Below, piece by piece: positions 9,352-17,686 of a stretch of 64,000 bases of DNA. How positions within the stretch are numbered: position 1 is the stretch's first letter; the number at the start of each line of letters is the position of its first letter. The DNA lies in NCBI RefSeq assembly GCF_042652645.1, contig NZ_JBHSGU010000029.1, positions 124,001-188,000 of the forward strand. Direction: 5' to 3'. The DNA is from Glaciecola siphonariae (GTDB taxonomy: Bacteria; Pseudomonadota; Gammaproteobacteria; Enterobacterales; Alteromonadaceae). The position numbers and the translations under genes are program-made. The notes under the pieces were generated by a model that was not told the DNA's origin, did not search any database, and saw nothing but the letters and a program-made list of their open reading frames with translations.

Positions 9352-9768
9352 ATCAATTTTCCTTTTGTTAGAGAATGCGAGCAAACTACAAAACCCCTAT
9401 TGCTCATTTTTTGTACAGCACGGAATGTGCCAGCTCATTAAATTCAAACTTAATCAACTGTTTAAAAAATGAACAAATAACAAATGTGAAATTTTGTAAA
9501 GAAATCTGACAGGTGTTAACGCAGAACAAAGAAGATAATTCTTTGTTTAATTTAGGGAGTCTGCTTCAAAGACAATAGACAAGATATTTAGACTGAAAAA
9601 TGTAGGAATAAAAAAGCTACTGCAAAAGGCATGAAAAATGAAAAATGAAAAGGATAGACACGGTAAACAAGAGAACGGCTAGTTAAGATAGCCGCATCAT
9701 ACCCTTTAGTTACATAAGCTCAGCTCTTCTGGAGAAAAAACATTCCTCCAGCAGCGTTATAACGCGAG
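9352..9768. other. Intergenic region between alkaline phosphatase and PEP-CTERM-like gene
   Basis: These 417 bases are A+T rich and hold no plausible gene. They contain the promoter of the minus-strand PEP-CTERM-like gene and, near 9676-9694, a hairpin that could end phoA transcription. A short GAAAAAT-rich repetitive stretch lies near 9630-9652. I see nothing else. Confidence 0.5.
9664..9694 (-). terminator. Possible terminator downstream of phoA
   Basis: CGGCTA (9676-9681) pairs with TAGCCG (9689-9694) around a 7-base loop. Read on the minus strand it is followed by TTCTCTTGTTT, an imperfect T-tract. It lies about 75 bases past the phoA stop codon. Confidence 0.4.
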
Positions 9769-11181
9769 TTACTGCGTTGAATTAGCGGGTGATTGGCGCA
9801 CGTCCAAAAGCTCAAAAATACCGTGAGCAATGTCTACATTATCAATATTGCCGCTGAAACGCTCAATGCCAGGGCCATAACCGAATACATTCACATCTAC
9901 CGCAGTATGGCCGATGGTTGTCCAGCCAGTATTAGTTCGCTCATCGAGGATACGTTTCAATACATTTTCTGCATCTCGCGGCTTCATATCACTTGAAATA
10001 GATTGAACACTGGCGACTTCGGTCTCGGTAAGCTCAAAACCAAACATTTCAGCCACAAAGGCAGCGGGCTCATTGTTTTGCTTACTGCTGTTCGAAGAAG
10101 ACTCCATTAAAGAGCGCGATAGCACCCCTTTTGCTATTTCCGGTACTGATGCCTTAACGCCCTTTAACCATTTAGGATCCCAGCGATACCCGTCTTCTCC
10201 GGCAACCGTCAGCCCGCCAGTGCTGTGATCTGCTGTTAGAATAACAAGGGTATCTGGATTAGTGGCCGTAAACGCTTTAATCGTGTTCATGGTTGCCACC
10301 AAGTCGGTCATCTCAGCCATTGCCGATGCAATCTCGTTACCATGCCCTGCCCAGTCTACCTGACTAGCTTCTACCAATAAAAAGAATCCGTCTTTATTGT
10401 CGAGCTGCTCAAGCGCCGCTTTGGTTAAGGTGTTTAGGCGAAGGGGGTCACTATCATCTAGCGACCAGGGCAGACTTTGCGGTGCAAATAAGCCCAGCAG
10501 GGGCTTGTCTGTGGCGACCGACGCAAGTTCGTCATAAGCTGTAATATATTGATAACCGTTTGCTACAAATTCACTGACCACATCACGGTCTTCACGAATA
10601 AAGTGGTCGGTACCGGCCCCTAGCATTACATCAGCCAGAAATTTTCCGTCGATCCTATCGTCAAAAAAACTATCCGCAATCTGGGCGTAGTTGCGACGTT
10701 GCTCGTTTGCCACCATATAAGAAGCTGGTGTTGCATGCACAATAGTTGAGGTGACCGCTAGCCCTGTCTTCATGCCCTGCTTTCGCGCCCGATGCAGAAC
10801 CGTCTCTTGGGGCTGCTTGTTAACGTCCATGCCAATGGCACCGTTGTAAGTTTTTACGCCTGCGGCCAGTGCCGTCGCGCTCGCCGCCGAATCGGTCACA
10901 TAGCCAGAATCGCCGTGCGGGTAAGTGCGCGCGGTACCTATAAGCATGTCGTCAAACACTGTAGTCTCGACCGCCTCGGTATTTGGGTCGTCGTTATAAT
11001 ATCGATATGCTGATACATAAGCAGGCCCCATGCCATCGGCAATGACCATAATGATGTTTTTGGGCGCGTCTTGCTTTGGCGTGTTATCGCTCGCAGATGT
11101 AGCCGTGGCTAAACATAAAAGGCTGGCAGCAACTGCGCTAAAACGTAAAAAAGAGGCTGAAATATTATTGTGCTTTTTCAT
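9769..11181 (-). CDS. phoA: Periplasmic alkaline phosphatase
   Basis: This enzyme hydrolyses phosphate monoesters in the periplasm. The 470-residue product has a signal peptide (about residues 1-30, ending ATSA). It has the N-terminal metal motif IADGMG with Asp49, the nucleophile motif TDSAASATA with Ser98, and a later metal-ligand motif TADHSTGG. These define the PhoA-type family. Near the C-terminus there is GHTAVDVNVFGYGPG, which carries another ligand histidine. I looked for a Pho-box-like CTGTCAT repeat upstream and did not see one, so phosphate control is not shown by the sequence. Confidence 0.93.
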   Translation of the reverse strand: MKKHNNISASFLRFSAVAASLLCLATATSASDNTPKQDAPKNIIMVIADGMGPAYVSAYRYYNDDPNTEAVETTVFDDMLIGTARTYPHGDSGYVTDSAASATALAAGVKTYNGAIGMDVNKQPQETVLHRARKQGMKTGLAVTSTIVHATPASYMVANEQRRNYAQIADSFFDDRIDGKFLADVMLGAGTDHFIREDRDVVSEFVANGYQYITAYDELASVATDKPLLGLFAPQSLPWSLDDSDPLRLNTLTKAALEQLDNKDGFFLLVEASQVDWAGHGNEIASAMAEMTDLVATMNTIKAFTATNPDTLVILTADHSTGGLTVAGEDGYRWDPKWLKGVKASVPEIAKGVLSRSLMESSSNSSKQNNEPAAFVAEMFGFELTETEVASVQSISSDMKPRDAENVLKRILDERTNTGWTTIGHTAVDVNVFGYGPGIERFSGNIDNVDIAHGIFELLDVRQSPANSTQ

Positions 11182-11250
11182 AGTATGTCCGAAGAGTGAC
11201 GCGATAGCTTATACAAGTACATTATCGCTTTTTGCCCATTATCATTGCAT

Positions 11251-11292
11251 TGATACATCTGCATTAACACATCTGCACAAACACATCTGCAT
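11251..11292. repeat. Three 14-bp tandem repeats (consensus around ACATCTGCA)
   Basis: Three consecutive 14-base units, each containing ACATCTGC in the same phase, run from 11251 to 11292. They lie about 70 bases upstream of the phoA start on the opposite side from aceA. No function is evident. Confidence 0.7.
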
Positions 11293-11545
11293 AAACAACG
11301 TGTGTTACTACAGAGCATCACTTTTTGCTTACCGAACGTGTCTGTTCGGTTGAGATATGCGTGGTATGAGTATACTAGGAATTTTTAAAATTTATAATCT
11401 AACGAGGTTTTTTAAACACTTATTTGCTTTGTTAGTGCATTTCCAGTGTTTAAGTATCTGTTGATTAAGTTCCCAGTGATTAAGTACCCAATGATGAAGC
11501 GGTGTTTTCGCAACAAATAAGCGGTGAGTAAGCCGAGACTTAGAA

Positions 11546-11725
11546 ATGAATCCTCCCATGGCCCTTCAAGCGCTTATTCACACTTATGGCCGTACTAACG
11601 GTCATAATTATGGTTATTGTAGTACGTGCGACCATACTCATGGTCATTCTCATATTGATTTCAATATTCTAACTGCGTTCAAGCAAGCAAACCCAAGCGT
11701 TCAAGCGCAATCATTCACAAAATGA
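11546..11725 (+). CDS. Possible small His/Cys-rich protein upstream of aceA
   Basis: An ATG-initiated frame of 59 codons reads MNPPMALQALIHTYGR at the start and has a metal-site-like core, YCSTCDHTHGHSH, with a CxxC pair and five histidines across residues 20-36. A weak GAGA lies seven bases before the ATG. It ends 126 bases before aceA. It may be a real small metal-binding peptide, a leader peptide, or a chance frame across hairpin-rich regulatory DNA. I do not recognise it. Confidence 0.2.
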   Translation: MNPPMALQALIHTYGRTNGHNYGYCSTCDHTHGHSHIDFNILTAFKQANPSVQAQSFTK

Positions 11726-11851
11726 ATATCGAAAATGAAAATTATACATTATTTTTATTGAGATTGGTCTTCTAGGATGAAAGCAGGTCTTAAGCAAAGC
11801 CGCTTATTCACAACTGCCAAAATTTAGGCAGACACAGAAGAGGAAATCACT

Positions 11852-13453
11852 ATGTCAACTTATCTTCAAGACATTAAACAATTCACCGAACTTAAATCTG
11901 CACAGGGCAGTGCTTGGAATGCGATTAGTCCTGAGTATGCGGCGCGCATGAAGGCGCAAAATAGATTCAAAACCGGGCTCGACATCGCTAAGTACACCGC
12001 CGGCATTATGCGCCAAGACATGGCTGACTACGACGCCGACAGTGCGCAATACACCCAATCACTAGGCTGCTGGCATGGCTTTGTAGGCCAGCAAAAAATG
12101 CTAGCAGTGAAAAAACATCAGGGCACTACCAGCAAGAGCTACTTATATCTGTCAGGCTGGATGGTGGCAGCGATGCGCTCTGAGTTTGGTCCACTGCCCG
12201 ACCAATCTATGCACGAAAAAACGTCAGTGCCAGCGTTAATAGAAGAGCTTTACACATTTTTACGTCAGGCTGACGCACGCGAACTAGGCTCACTTTTTGA
12301 CCAGCTCGATACTGCTGCAGCTAATGGGCAAGATACAAAGGCGATTCAGGCTAAAATTGATAATTTTGAGACACATATTGTTCCCATAATTGCAGACATA
12401 GACGCCGGTTTTGGTAACGAAGAGGCCACTTACTTATTAGCTAAAAAAATGATTGAAGCGGGTGCTTGCTGCATCCAAATTGAAAACCAAGTTTCAGACG
12501 CTAAGCAGTGTGGTCACCAAGATGGAAAGGTCACTGTTCCCCACGAGGACTTTTTGGCAAAAATTAATGCAGTACGATACGCATTTTTGGAGCTAGGTGT
12601 GGACGATGGCGTGATTGTTGCGCGCACAGATTCATTGGGTGCTGGGCTAACGCAAAAAATTCCGGTATCGCAAAGCGCAGACGATTTAGCCGCGCAATAC
12701 AACGCCTTTTTAGAGACTACAGAGATTAGCAACATTGAGGAGCTGAGCGAAGGCGACACAGTGATGAAACTTGCCGGAAAATTAGTAAAACCGGTGCGCT
12801 TACCCAATGGCCTCTATAAGTTTAAAGAAAACACGGGATTTGATCGTGTGGTGCTAGATTGCATTACAAGCTTACAAAACGGCGCCGATCTGTTATGGAT
12901 TGAGACTGAAAAGCCCCATGTCGGTCAAATTGCAGACATGGTAAATGCGATCCGTGAGCAAGTGCCCAACGCGAAGTTGGTGTACAACAACAGTCCGTCA
13001 TTCAACTGGACGTTGAACTTCCGTCAACAAGTCTTCGATAACTGGACACAAGCAGGTAAAGACACGGCTGGCTACGACCGCAGTGCATTGATGTCGTCTG
13101 TGTATGATGACTCAGAACTGGCACTAGAGGCCGATGCGAAAATTCGTACCTTCCAAGCAGATGCTGCTCGTGAGGCCGGAATTTTCCATCACTTAATTAC
13201 CCTACCAACTTATCATACGGCGGCTCTGTCTACCGACAACTTAGCAAAAGGCTATTTTGGTGAAGACGGCATGCTTGCTTATGTGAAAGGTGTTCAGCGC
13301 CAAGAGATTCGACAGGGCTTAGCCTGCGTAAAACACCAAGCAATGGCTGGTTCAGACTTAGGCGATACTCACAAAGAGTACTTCTCTGGTGAGCAGGCGC
13401 TTAAAGCCTCTGGTGAAGACAACACGATGAACCAGTTTGACGTAGTTGCATAG
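11852..13453 (+). CDS. aceA: Isocitrate lyase (long, Pseudomonas-type)
   Basis: Isocitrate lyase splits isocitrate into succinate and glyoxylate, the first step of the glyoxylate shunt used for growth on acetate and fatty acids. At 533 residues this is the longer bacterial form. The catalytic cysteine is Cys220 in KQCGHQDGK, and the magnesium-binding ADIDAGFG lies at about residues 181-188. An AGAGGA Shine-Dalgarno lies close upstream of the ATG. It is followed by a strong terminator, then a LysR-type regulator and malate synthase G, so the whole shunt is local. Confidence 0.97.
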   Translation: MSTYLQDIKQFTELKSAQGSAWNAISPEYAARMKAQNRFKTGLDIAKYTAGIMRQDMADYDADSAQYTQSLGCWHGFVGQQKMLAVKKHQGTTSKSYLYLSGWMVAAMRSEFGPLPDQSMHEKTSVPALIEELYTFLRQADARELGSLFDQLDTAAANGQDTKAIQAKIDNFETHIVPIIADIDAGFGNEEATYLLAKKMIEAGACCIQIENQVSDAKQCGHQDGKVTVPHEDFLAKINAVRYAFLELGVDDGVIVARTDSLGAGLTQKIPVSQSADDLAAQYNAFLETTEISNIEELSEGDTVMKLAGKLVKPVRLPNGLYKFKENTGFDRVVLDCITSLQNGADLLWIETEKPHVGQIADMVNAIREQVPNAKLVYNNSPSFNWTLNFRQQVFDNWTQAGKDTAGYDRSALMSSVYDDSELALEADAKIRTFQADAAREAGIFHHLITLPTYHTAALSTDNLAKGYFGEDGMLAYVKGVQRQEIRQGLACVKHQAMAGSDLGDTHKEYFSGEQALKASGEDNTMNQFDVVA

Positions 13454-13493
13454 CAGCACGTGGTGACTTCAATATTTAAAGACTCTTGTTCGG

Positions 13494-13514
13494 CGCCCTT
13501 CGGGGCGTTTTTTT
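13494..13514 (+). terminator. Rho-independent terminator of aceA
   Basis: CGCCC (13494-13498) and GGGCG (13503-13507) pair around a TTCG tetraloop, followed directly by seven T residues. This is a strong terminator 41 bases after the aceA stop codon. Confidence 0.95.
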
Positions 13515-13724
13515 ACGCTCATCTTTTAGACTTTTTTCAGATTTATTTTTAAGACTTATTTCTCATAGAAAAAAAGCATCAATACCAATAAGTGCAGCAC
13601 AACAAGGCAAGACGAGCGCAAAGCTTAGGTTTTAGCAATATTGAATTGAGCGATACACCGCTTCGGCCCGATAACAGAACAAAGAAATGAGTATAAATAT
13701 CAATAAAATACATAAAAAAACGGC

Positions 13725-13743
13725 ATTCATGCTACTAATGAAT
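13725..13743. promoter_or_regulatory. Candidate LysR-type binding dyad
   Basis: ATTCAT (13725-13730) and ATGAAT (13738-13743) form an interrupted palindrome with a 7-base spacer that contains a T-N11-A core. Its location upstream of the regulator gene fits autoregulation. This is inference from shape and position. Confidence 0.3.
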
Positions 13744-13913
13744 AATCAATGCGATATTCTATTGCTTATATACTCGTATCGAGATGTGTGTTCACGATAG
13801 GCATAATGCACGTACGGCGACTGCATCCTTTCTCTACGTTCTTTATACGCATGCTTTGTATGCGTTCTTTAGATGCTTGAACAACGACAACAACTGCAAA
13901 TTGGGGAGTTTTT

Positions 13914-14861
13914 TTGAACATTGCAAAGGTAGACCTTAATTTACTCGTTTACTTAGACGTGTTACTCAGAGAAGGCAGCGTTACAAGAGCTGCAAACCAA
14001 CTGAGTATTACTCAGCCAGCAATGAGCAACGGCTTAAAACGCCTTAGGGACTTATTTAAAGACCCCCTACTCGTGCGCACTAGCGACGGGATGACACCCA
14101 CAAAGCGGGCACTTGAGCTGCAGCCAGTTATCCGAGATGTCTTAAGCCGACTGGAATCATCTATACAGCCTGAAGTAGAATTTGAACCGAGTACAAGCGT
14201 TCGCACCTTCCGCATTATGACCAGTGATTATGCTGAATCAACCTTATTGCTTGAGCTTATTGGCAAATTGTCAAAACTCGCACCCAATATTACCCTCGAT
14301 TTAATCACACCAAGTGACGTAACCTTTCACGATGTGGAGCAAGGTAAGGTTGATATGGCGATTAATCGATTTGATGAACTGCCGCTGTCGTTTCATCAGA
14401 AGGTTATTTGGTACGACACCTTTGCCTGTGTTATCAGCTCTGATCACGCGGCTAAAGACAATTTTGATTTGCAGGCGTATCTGCAAGGACAACATATTTG
14501 GGTAAGTAAAACCGGCTTTGGTGTAGGCGTTGGTATTGACCCTAACGAAGTGCAAAAACTCGGTTGGGTAGATGCCGAGCTCACCAAAATTGGCAAACAA
14601 CGAGATATTCGAGTGTTCACGCGCCACTATCATGCGGCGCTTCAGCTGGCAAAAACGCAGAACCTTATTGCGACTCTGCCGAGCAAAGCTGCAAAAATAT
14701 TTAAAGACGACCCTGCTATCACTGTTGTGCCACCGCCATTTGATATCCCCCCTATCGCCCTGAAGATGGCATGGAGCGCTTTATTGCATCACGACGCCGG
14801 GCATATATGGCTGCGCCGCCTAATAAATGAGGTGGCCGAAGAGATGTCTCCAAGTCATTAA
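13914..14861 (+). CDS. LysR-family transcriptional regulator
   Basis: This is a 315-residue DNA-binding regulator. The N-terminal winged helix-turn-helix (about residues 6-65) includes NLLVYLDVLLREGSVTRAA and ITQPAMSNGLKRLRDLF, and the rest matches the periplasmic-binding-like effector domain of the family. It starts with TTG at 13914, supported by GGGGAG five bases upstream, so its translation may be weak. Lying between aceA and glcB on the same strand, it is a good candidate for local control of the glyoxylate shunt. The effector is not known. The NodD/LinR-like N-terminus is typical of LysR proteins with aromatic or acid ligands. Confidence 0.9.
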   Translation: MNIAKVDLNLLVYLDVLLREGSVTRAANQLSITQPAMSNGLKRLRDLFKDPLLVRTSDGMTPTKRALELQPVIRDVLSRLESSIQPEVEFEPSTSVRTFRIMTSDYAESTLLLELIGKLSKLAPNITLDLITPSDVTFHDVEQGKVDMAINRFDELPLSFHQKVIWYDTFACVISSDHAAKDNFDLQAYLQGQHIWVSKTGFGVGVGIDPNEVQKLGWVDAELTKIGKQRDIRVFTRHYHAALQLAKTQNLIATLPSKAAKIFKDDPAITVVPPPFDIPPIALKMAWSALLHHDAGHIWLRRLINEVAEEMSPSH

Positions 14862-15006
14862 ACTACTTCGTTATGTGGCTAGCTCACATACGATAAGCCC
14901 ATGCCAATGACTATTCATGTAAGTTATGCTAAACATATTTATCATAAACTAAACAATAGTAGTTTGCTCTCATACACTGCAAGTCAGATTAACGCGGGAG
15001 AAAGCC

Positions 15007-17241
15007 ATGTCAGCATATATTGAAAAAGGGAGCCTTAAGATAGCCCCGACGCTTTATTCATTTATAACGAAAAAAGCATTAGTAGGCTTAGATGTCAGTG
15101 AAGCTGAGTTTTGGCAGGGCTTCGAAGCCGTGCTTAATGAGTTTACTCACCCAAACAATGAGTTGTTAAATAAACGCATTCAGCTGCAGACTGCTATTGA
15201 TGAGTTCCATACTCAGCAAAAAGAAGCAAGCTTTGAGCAGTACAAAACATTTTTGCAGTCGATTGGCTATTTAGAAGCGCAAGCTGTAGAAGCACAAGCT
15301 GCTGAACGCAGCGACTCAGCCCAAATTAGCACTCAAAATATTGATGAAGAGATAGCCAAAATGGCCGGACCGCAGCTTGTGGTCCCCATCAACAACGCCC
15401 GATATGCGCTAAACGCGGTAAACGCTCGCTGGGGAAGTTTATACGACGCTTTGTACGGCACAGATGCGCTTGGCTCCTTGCCCTCTGGCAAACAGTACGA
15501 CGCGAATCGAGGCGATGAAGTCATACAGCAGGCAAGGAAATATCTTGACGTAATTGCCCCCCTCACGCATGGAAGCCATGTGCAAAGCACCGCCTATTAT
15601 ATCGAAAATCAACAGCTGGTTGTGGCGCTCAGTGATGATACTCGAACTACTCTACAAGATCCGGCGCAGCTTAAAGGCTATCAGGGTAGCCTGAATAATA
15701 TCAGCGCTATATTACTTGAGCATAATGGTCTTCATGCTGAAATCCAGTTTGACCCAACTCATCCCATTGGTGAGCGTGACCCAGCTAACATCAAAGATAT
15801 CGCGCTGGAGTCTGCCCTTACAACCATCATGGACTGCGAAGATTCGGTCGCCGCGGTAGATGCAGAAGACAAAACCCTGGTATATCAAAACTGGTTAGGC
15901 TTAATGCAGGGCAATCTCAGTGTAGAGCTCGAAAAAAACGGCAAAACTAGCATCCGTAAAATGCATGCAAATCGTTTTTACAAAACCCCAGACGGCGCTC
16001 ACGAGGGTTTGACCCTCTCGGGTCGGAGTTTAATGTTCATCCGCAACGTTGGCCATTTGATGCAAAACGATGCTGTGTTGTTCAATGACGAACCGGTTTA
16101 TGAGGGCATTATGGACGGCATTATCACAAGTCTGATTGCCAAGCATGACCTTAGTAAAAACAGTGCGTTTGAAAACAGCAAAACCGGCAGTGTATATATT
16201 GTGAAGCCAAAAATGCACGGGTCAGAAGAGGTGGCATTTACCTGCAGTTTATTTAGCGCGATTGAAACTGCGCTTAAACTACCATCATACACCCTCAAAA
16301 TAGGCATCATGGACGAGGAGCGACGCACGAGCTTAAACCTAAGCGCATGTATCGCAAAGGCTAAAGAGCGAGTGGTTTTTATCAATACCGGATTTTTAGA
16401 CCGAACCGGCGATGAAATTCATACGTCTATGCTGAAGGGCGCATTTGCACCAAAAGCAGAACTCAAAGAGCGCCCGTGGCTGCAGGCATACGAAATGGCA
16501 AACGTGATCACCGGGCTCAATCATGGCCTTTCGGGCAAGGCGCAAATTGGAAAGGGTATGTGGCCGATGCCAGAACTCATGGCTAATATGATGCAAACAA
16601 AGGTTGCCCATCCAAAGGCCGGCGCTAGCACGGCATGGGTCCCCTCGCCTACTGCCGCAACTCTACACGCCTTGCATTATCATCAAGTCGATGTATTTGA
16701 GGTGCAGCAGCATCTTTCAACACACACCTTTGATGGCGTCGATACCATACTCGACATTCCTCTACTGCAAAGTCAACGCACCCTTACTGACGACGAAATA
16801 CAGCGTGAACTCGACAATAATGTGCAGGGAATATTAGGCTACGTAGTGCGCTGGGTGCATCAAGGCATAGGGTGTTCAAAAGTGCCCGACATAAATAATG
16901 TTGGTTTGATGGAAGATAGAGCCACCTTGCGTATCTCGAGCCAGCATATTGCCAATTGGCTAGAGCATGGTCTACTGACGGCAAATCAGGTAAACGAATC
17001 GCTCAAACGCATGGCTAAATTGGTAGATGAACAAAATCAAGGTGACGCCTCCTATATTCCAATGCTGCCTGATTTAGATAACAGCATCGGCTTTCAGGCG
17101 GCAAAAGACCTTATATTTTTGGGTAAAATACAGCCTAACGGCTACACCGAACCACTTCTGCATCAACGCCGCAGAGAAATGAAGGCACGCTTGGCGCAGC
17201 AGTCTGTCGTGACAGATGATTTTACCAAACAGTCTGCATAA
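15007..17241 (+). CDS. glcB: Malate synthase G
   Basis: Malate synthase G condenses glyoxylate with acetyl-CoA to give malate, completing the glyoxylate shunt. The 744-residue product has the length of the monomeric G isoform rather than the A isoform. It contains the family motif TIMDCEDSVAAVDAEDK near residue 277, GRSLMFIRNVGHLM near residue 340, and TAWVPSPTAATLHALHYH near residue 543. A GGGAGAAAG Shine-Dalgarno precedes the ATG. It follows the LysR-type regulator by 145 bases. Confidence 0.96.
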   Translation: MSAYIEKGSLKIAPTLYSFITKKALVGLDVSEAEFWQGFEAVLNEFTHPNNELLNKRIQLQTAIDEFHTQQKEASFEQYKTFLQSIGYLEAQAVEAQAAERSDSAQISTQNIDEEIAKMAGPQLVVPINNARYALNAVNARWGSLYDALYGTDALGSLPSGKQYDANRGDEVIQQARKYLDVIAPLTHGSHVQSTAYYIENQQLVVALSDDTRTTLQDPAQLKGYQGSLNNISAILLEHNGLHAEIQFDPTHPIGERDPANIKDIALESALTTIMDCEDSVAAVDAEDKTLVYQNWLGLMQGNLSVELEKNGKTSIRKMHANRFYKTPDGAHEGLTLSGRSLMFIRNVGHLMQNDAVLFNDEPVYEGIMDGIITSLIAKHDLSKNSAFENSKTGSVYIVKPKMHGSEEVAFTCSLFSAIETALKLPSYTLKIGIMDEERRTSLNLSACIAKAKERVVFINTGFLDRTGDEIHTSMLKGAFAPKAELKERPWLQAYEMANVITGLNHGLSGKAQIGKGMWPMPELMANMMQTKVAHPKAGASTAWVPSPTAATLHALHYHQVDVFEVQQHLSTHTFDGVDTILDIPLLQSQRTLTDDEIQRELDNNVQGILGYVVRWVHQGIGCSKVPDINNVGLMEDRATLRISSQHIANWLEHGLLTANQVNESLKRMAKLVDEQNQGDASYIPMLPDLDNSIGFQAAKDLIFLGKIQPNGYTEPLLHQRRREMKARLAQQSVVTDDFTKQSA

Positions 17242-17488
17242 GTCTGAATAATTGCGCATAAGTTTGCGCATAAGTGGTAAGGAAGTAAAAACCTCTTAAG
17301 CTGAATGGATATTGAATTTATTTAGCTTAAGCGGTTGACCGCGTCACCAAAGCAGATTACATTCTAATCAACTACAGGGCACTTAAGTTGATATTGAACG
17401 AATAAACGTTCAAAGTCGTTGCACCTTGCGACTTTTATAGCAAAGAACACAAAGCCGACAATATCACAAGCTTGCAAACGGAACACAA

Positions 17489-17539
17489 ATGACGTCAGCA
17501 AATTCATTAATTATTTTACTACTCGGTCTGGCAGCTTAG
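17489..17539 (+). CDS. leuL: leu operon leader peptide
   Basis: A 16-codon peptide, MTSANSLIILLLGLAA, has five leucine codons (TTA, TTA, CTA, CTC, CTG), three of them consecutive, and two isoleucine codons. It starts with ATG at 17489 after a GGA about six bases upstream and ends 32 bases before an attenuator hairpin. This is the classical layout for control by ribosome stalling when charged leucyl-tRNA is scarce. The leuABCD operon follows. Confidence 0.85.
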   Translation: MTSANSLIILLLGLAA

Positions 17540-17597
17540 GCGCACGGGTAGCCTGTATATGAAATTTCAAAAACCCGTGTATATCACGGGTTTTTTT
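17538..17597 (+). promoter_or_regulatory. leu attenuator: antiterminator and Rho-independent terminator
   Basis: AAACCCGTG (17571-17579) and CACGGGTTT (17585-17593) form a perfect 9-bp stem with a 5-base loop, followed by further T residues to 17597: a terminator. An upstream CACGGGT (17543-17549) can instead pair with ACCCGTG (17573-17579), giving an antiterminator. AGGC (17538-17541) and GCCT (17551-17554) can enclose and hide that upstream element. A ribosome stalled in leuL would favour the antiterminator, and one reaching the stop codon would favour termination. Confidence 0.9.
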
Positions 17598-17686
17598 ATG
17601 GGCGCATCACCACAAGCATTATGGTGTAAGCATTAGACTAAAACGCCAATATTTAACAGCACAGCAACATCGAAAGGATGAACATC

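Larger units (their letters stand above)
11182..11851. other. Long regulatory-looking region upstream of aceA
   Basis: These 670 bases separate divergent phoA and aceA. They hold three 14-base tandem repeats (11251-11292), an inverted repeat ACCGAAC/GTTCGGT (11331-11350), two further hairpins (11586-11605 and 11630-11645) and a 59-codon histidine-rich open frame (11546-11725). The density of dyads suggests binding sites or a structured leader controlling aceA. I cannot assign a regulator from sequence alone. Confidence 0.45.
13454..13913. other. Intergenic region between aceA and the LysR-type regulator
   Basis: After the aceA terminator these bases carry no plausible gene. They hold a dyad ATTCAT-N7-ATGAAT at 13725-13743, about 170 bases upstream of the regulator, and a short palindrome CTCG-TAT-CGAG near 13765-13785. 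The first has the T-N11-A shape preferred by LysR-type regulators. Confidence 0.5.
17242..17686. other. Region between glcB and leuA holding the leu leader
   Basis: The first part contains three copies of GCATAAGT (17237-17275) and an inverted repeat CTTAAGCT/AGCTTAAG near 17294-17331. The second part is the leuA leader: a Leu-rich short peptide and an attenuator hairpin, both listed separately. The glcB terminator is not obvious. Confidence 0.6.

Noticed and set aside
9719..9768. CTGGAG/CTCCAG stem next to the phoA stop
   Set aside because: The T-run is inside the loop, not after the stem, so it is not a Rho-independent terminator.
9769..11351. Possible Pho box in front of phoA
   Set aside because: No CTGTCAT-like direct repeat was seen in the upstream region.
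11030..11353. Plus-strand frame at the phoA 5' end
   Set aside because: Antisense to the phoA signal region and then runs through the repeat-rich intergenic DNA; no family resemblance.
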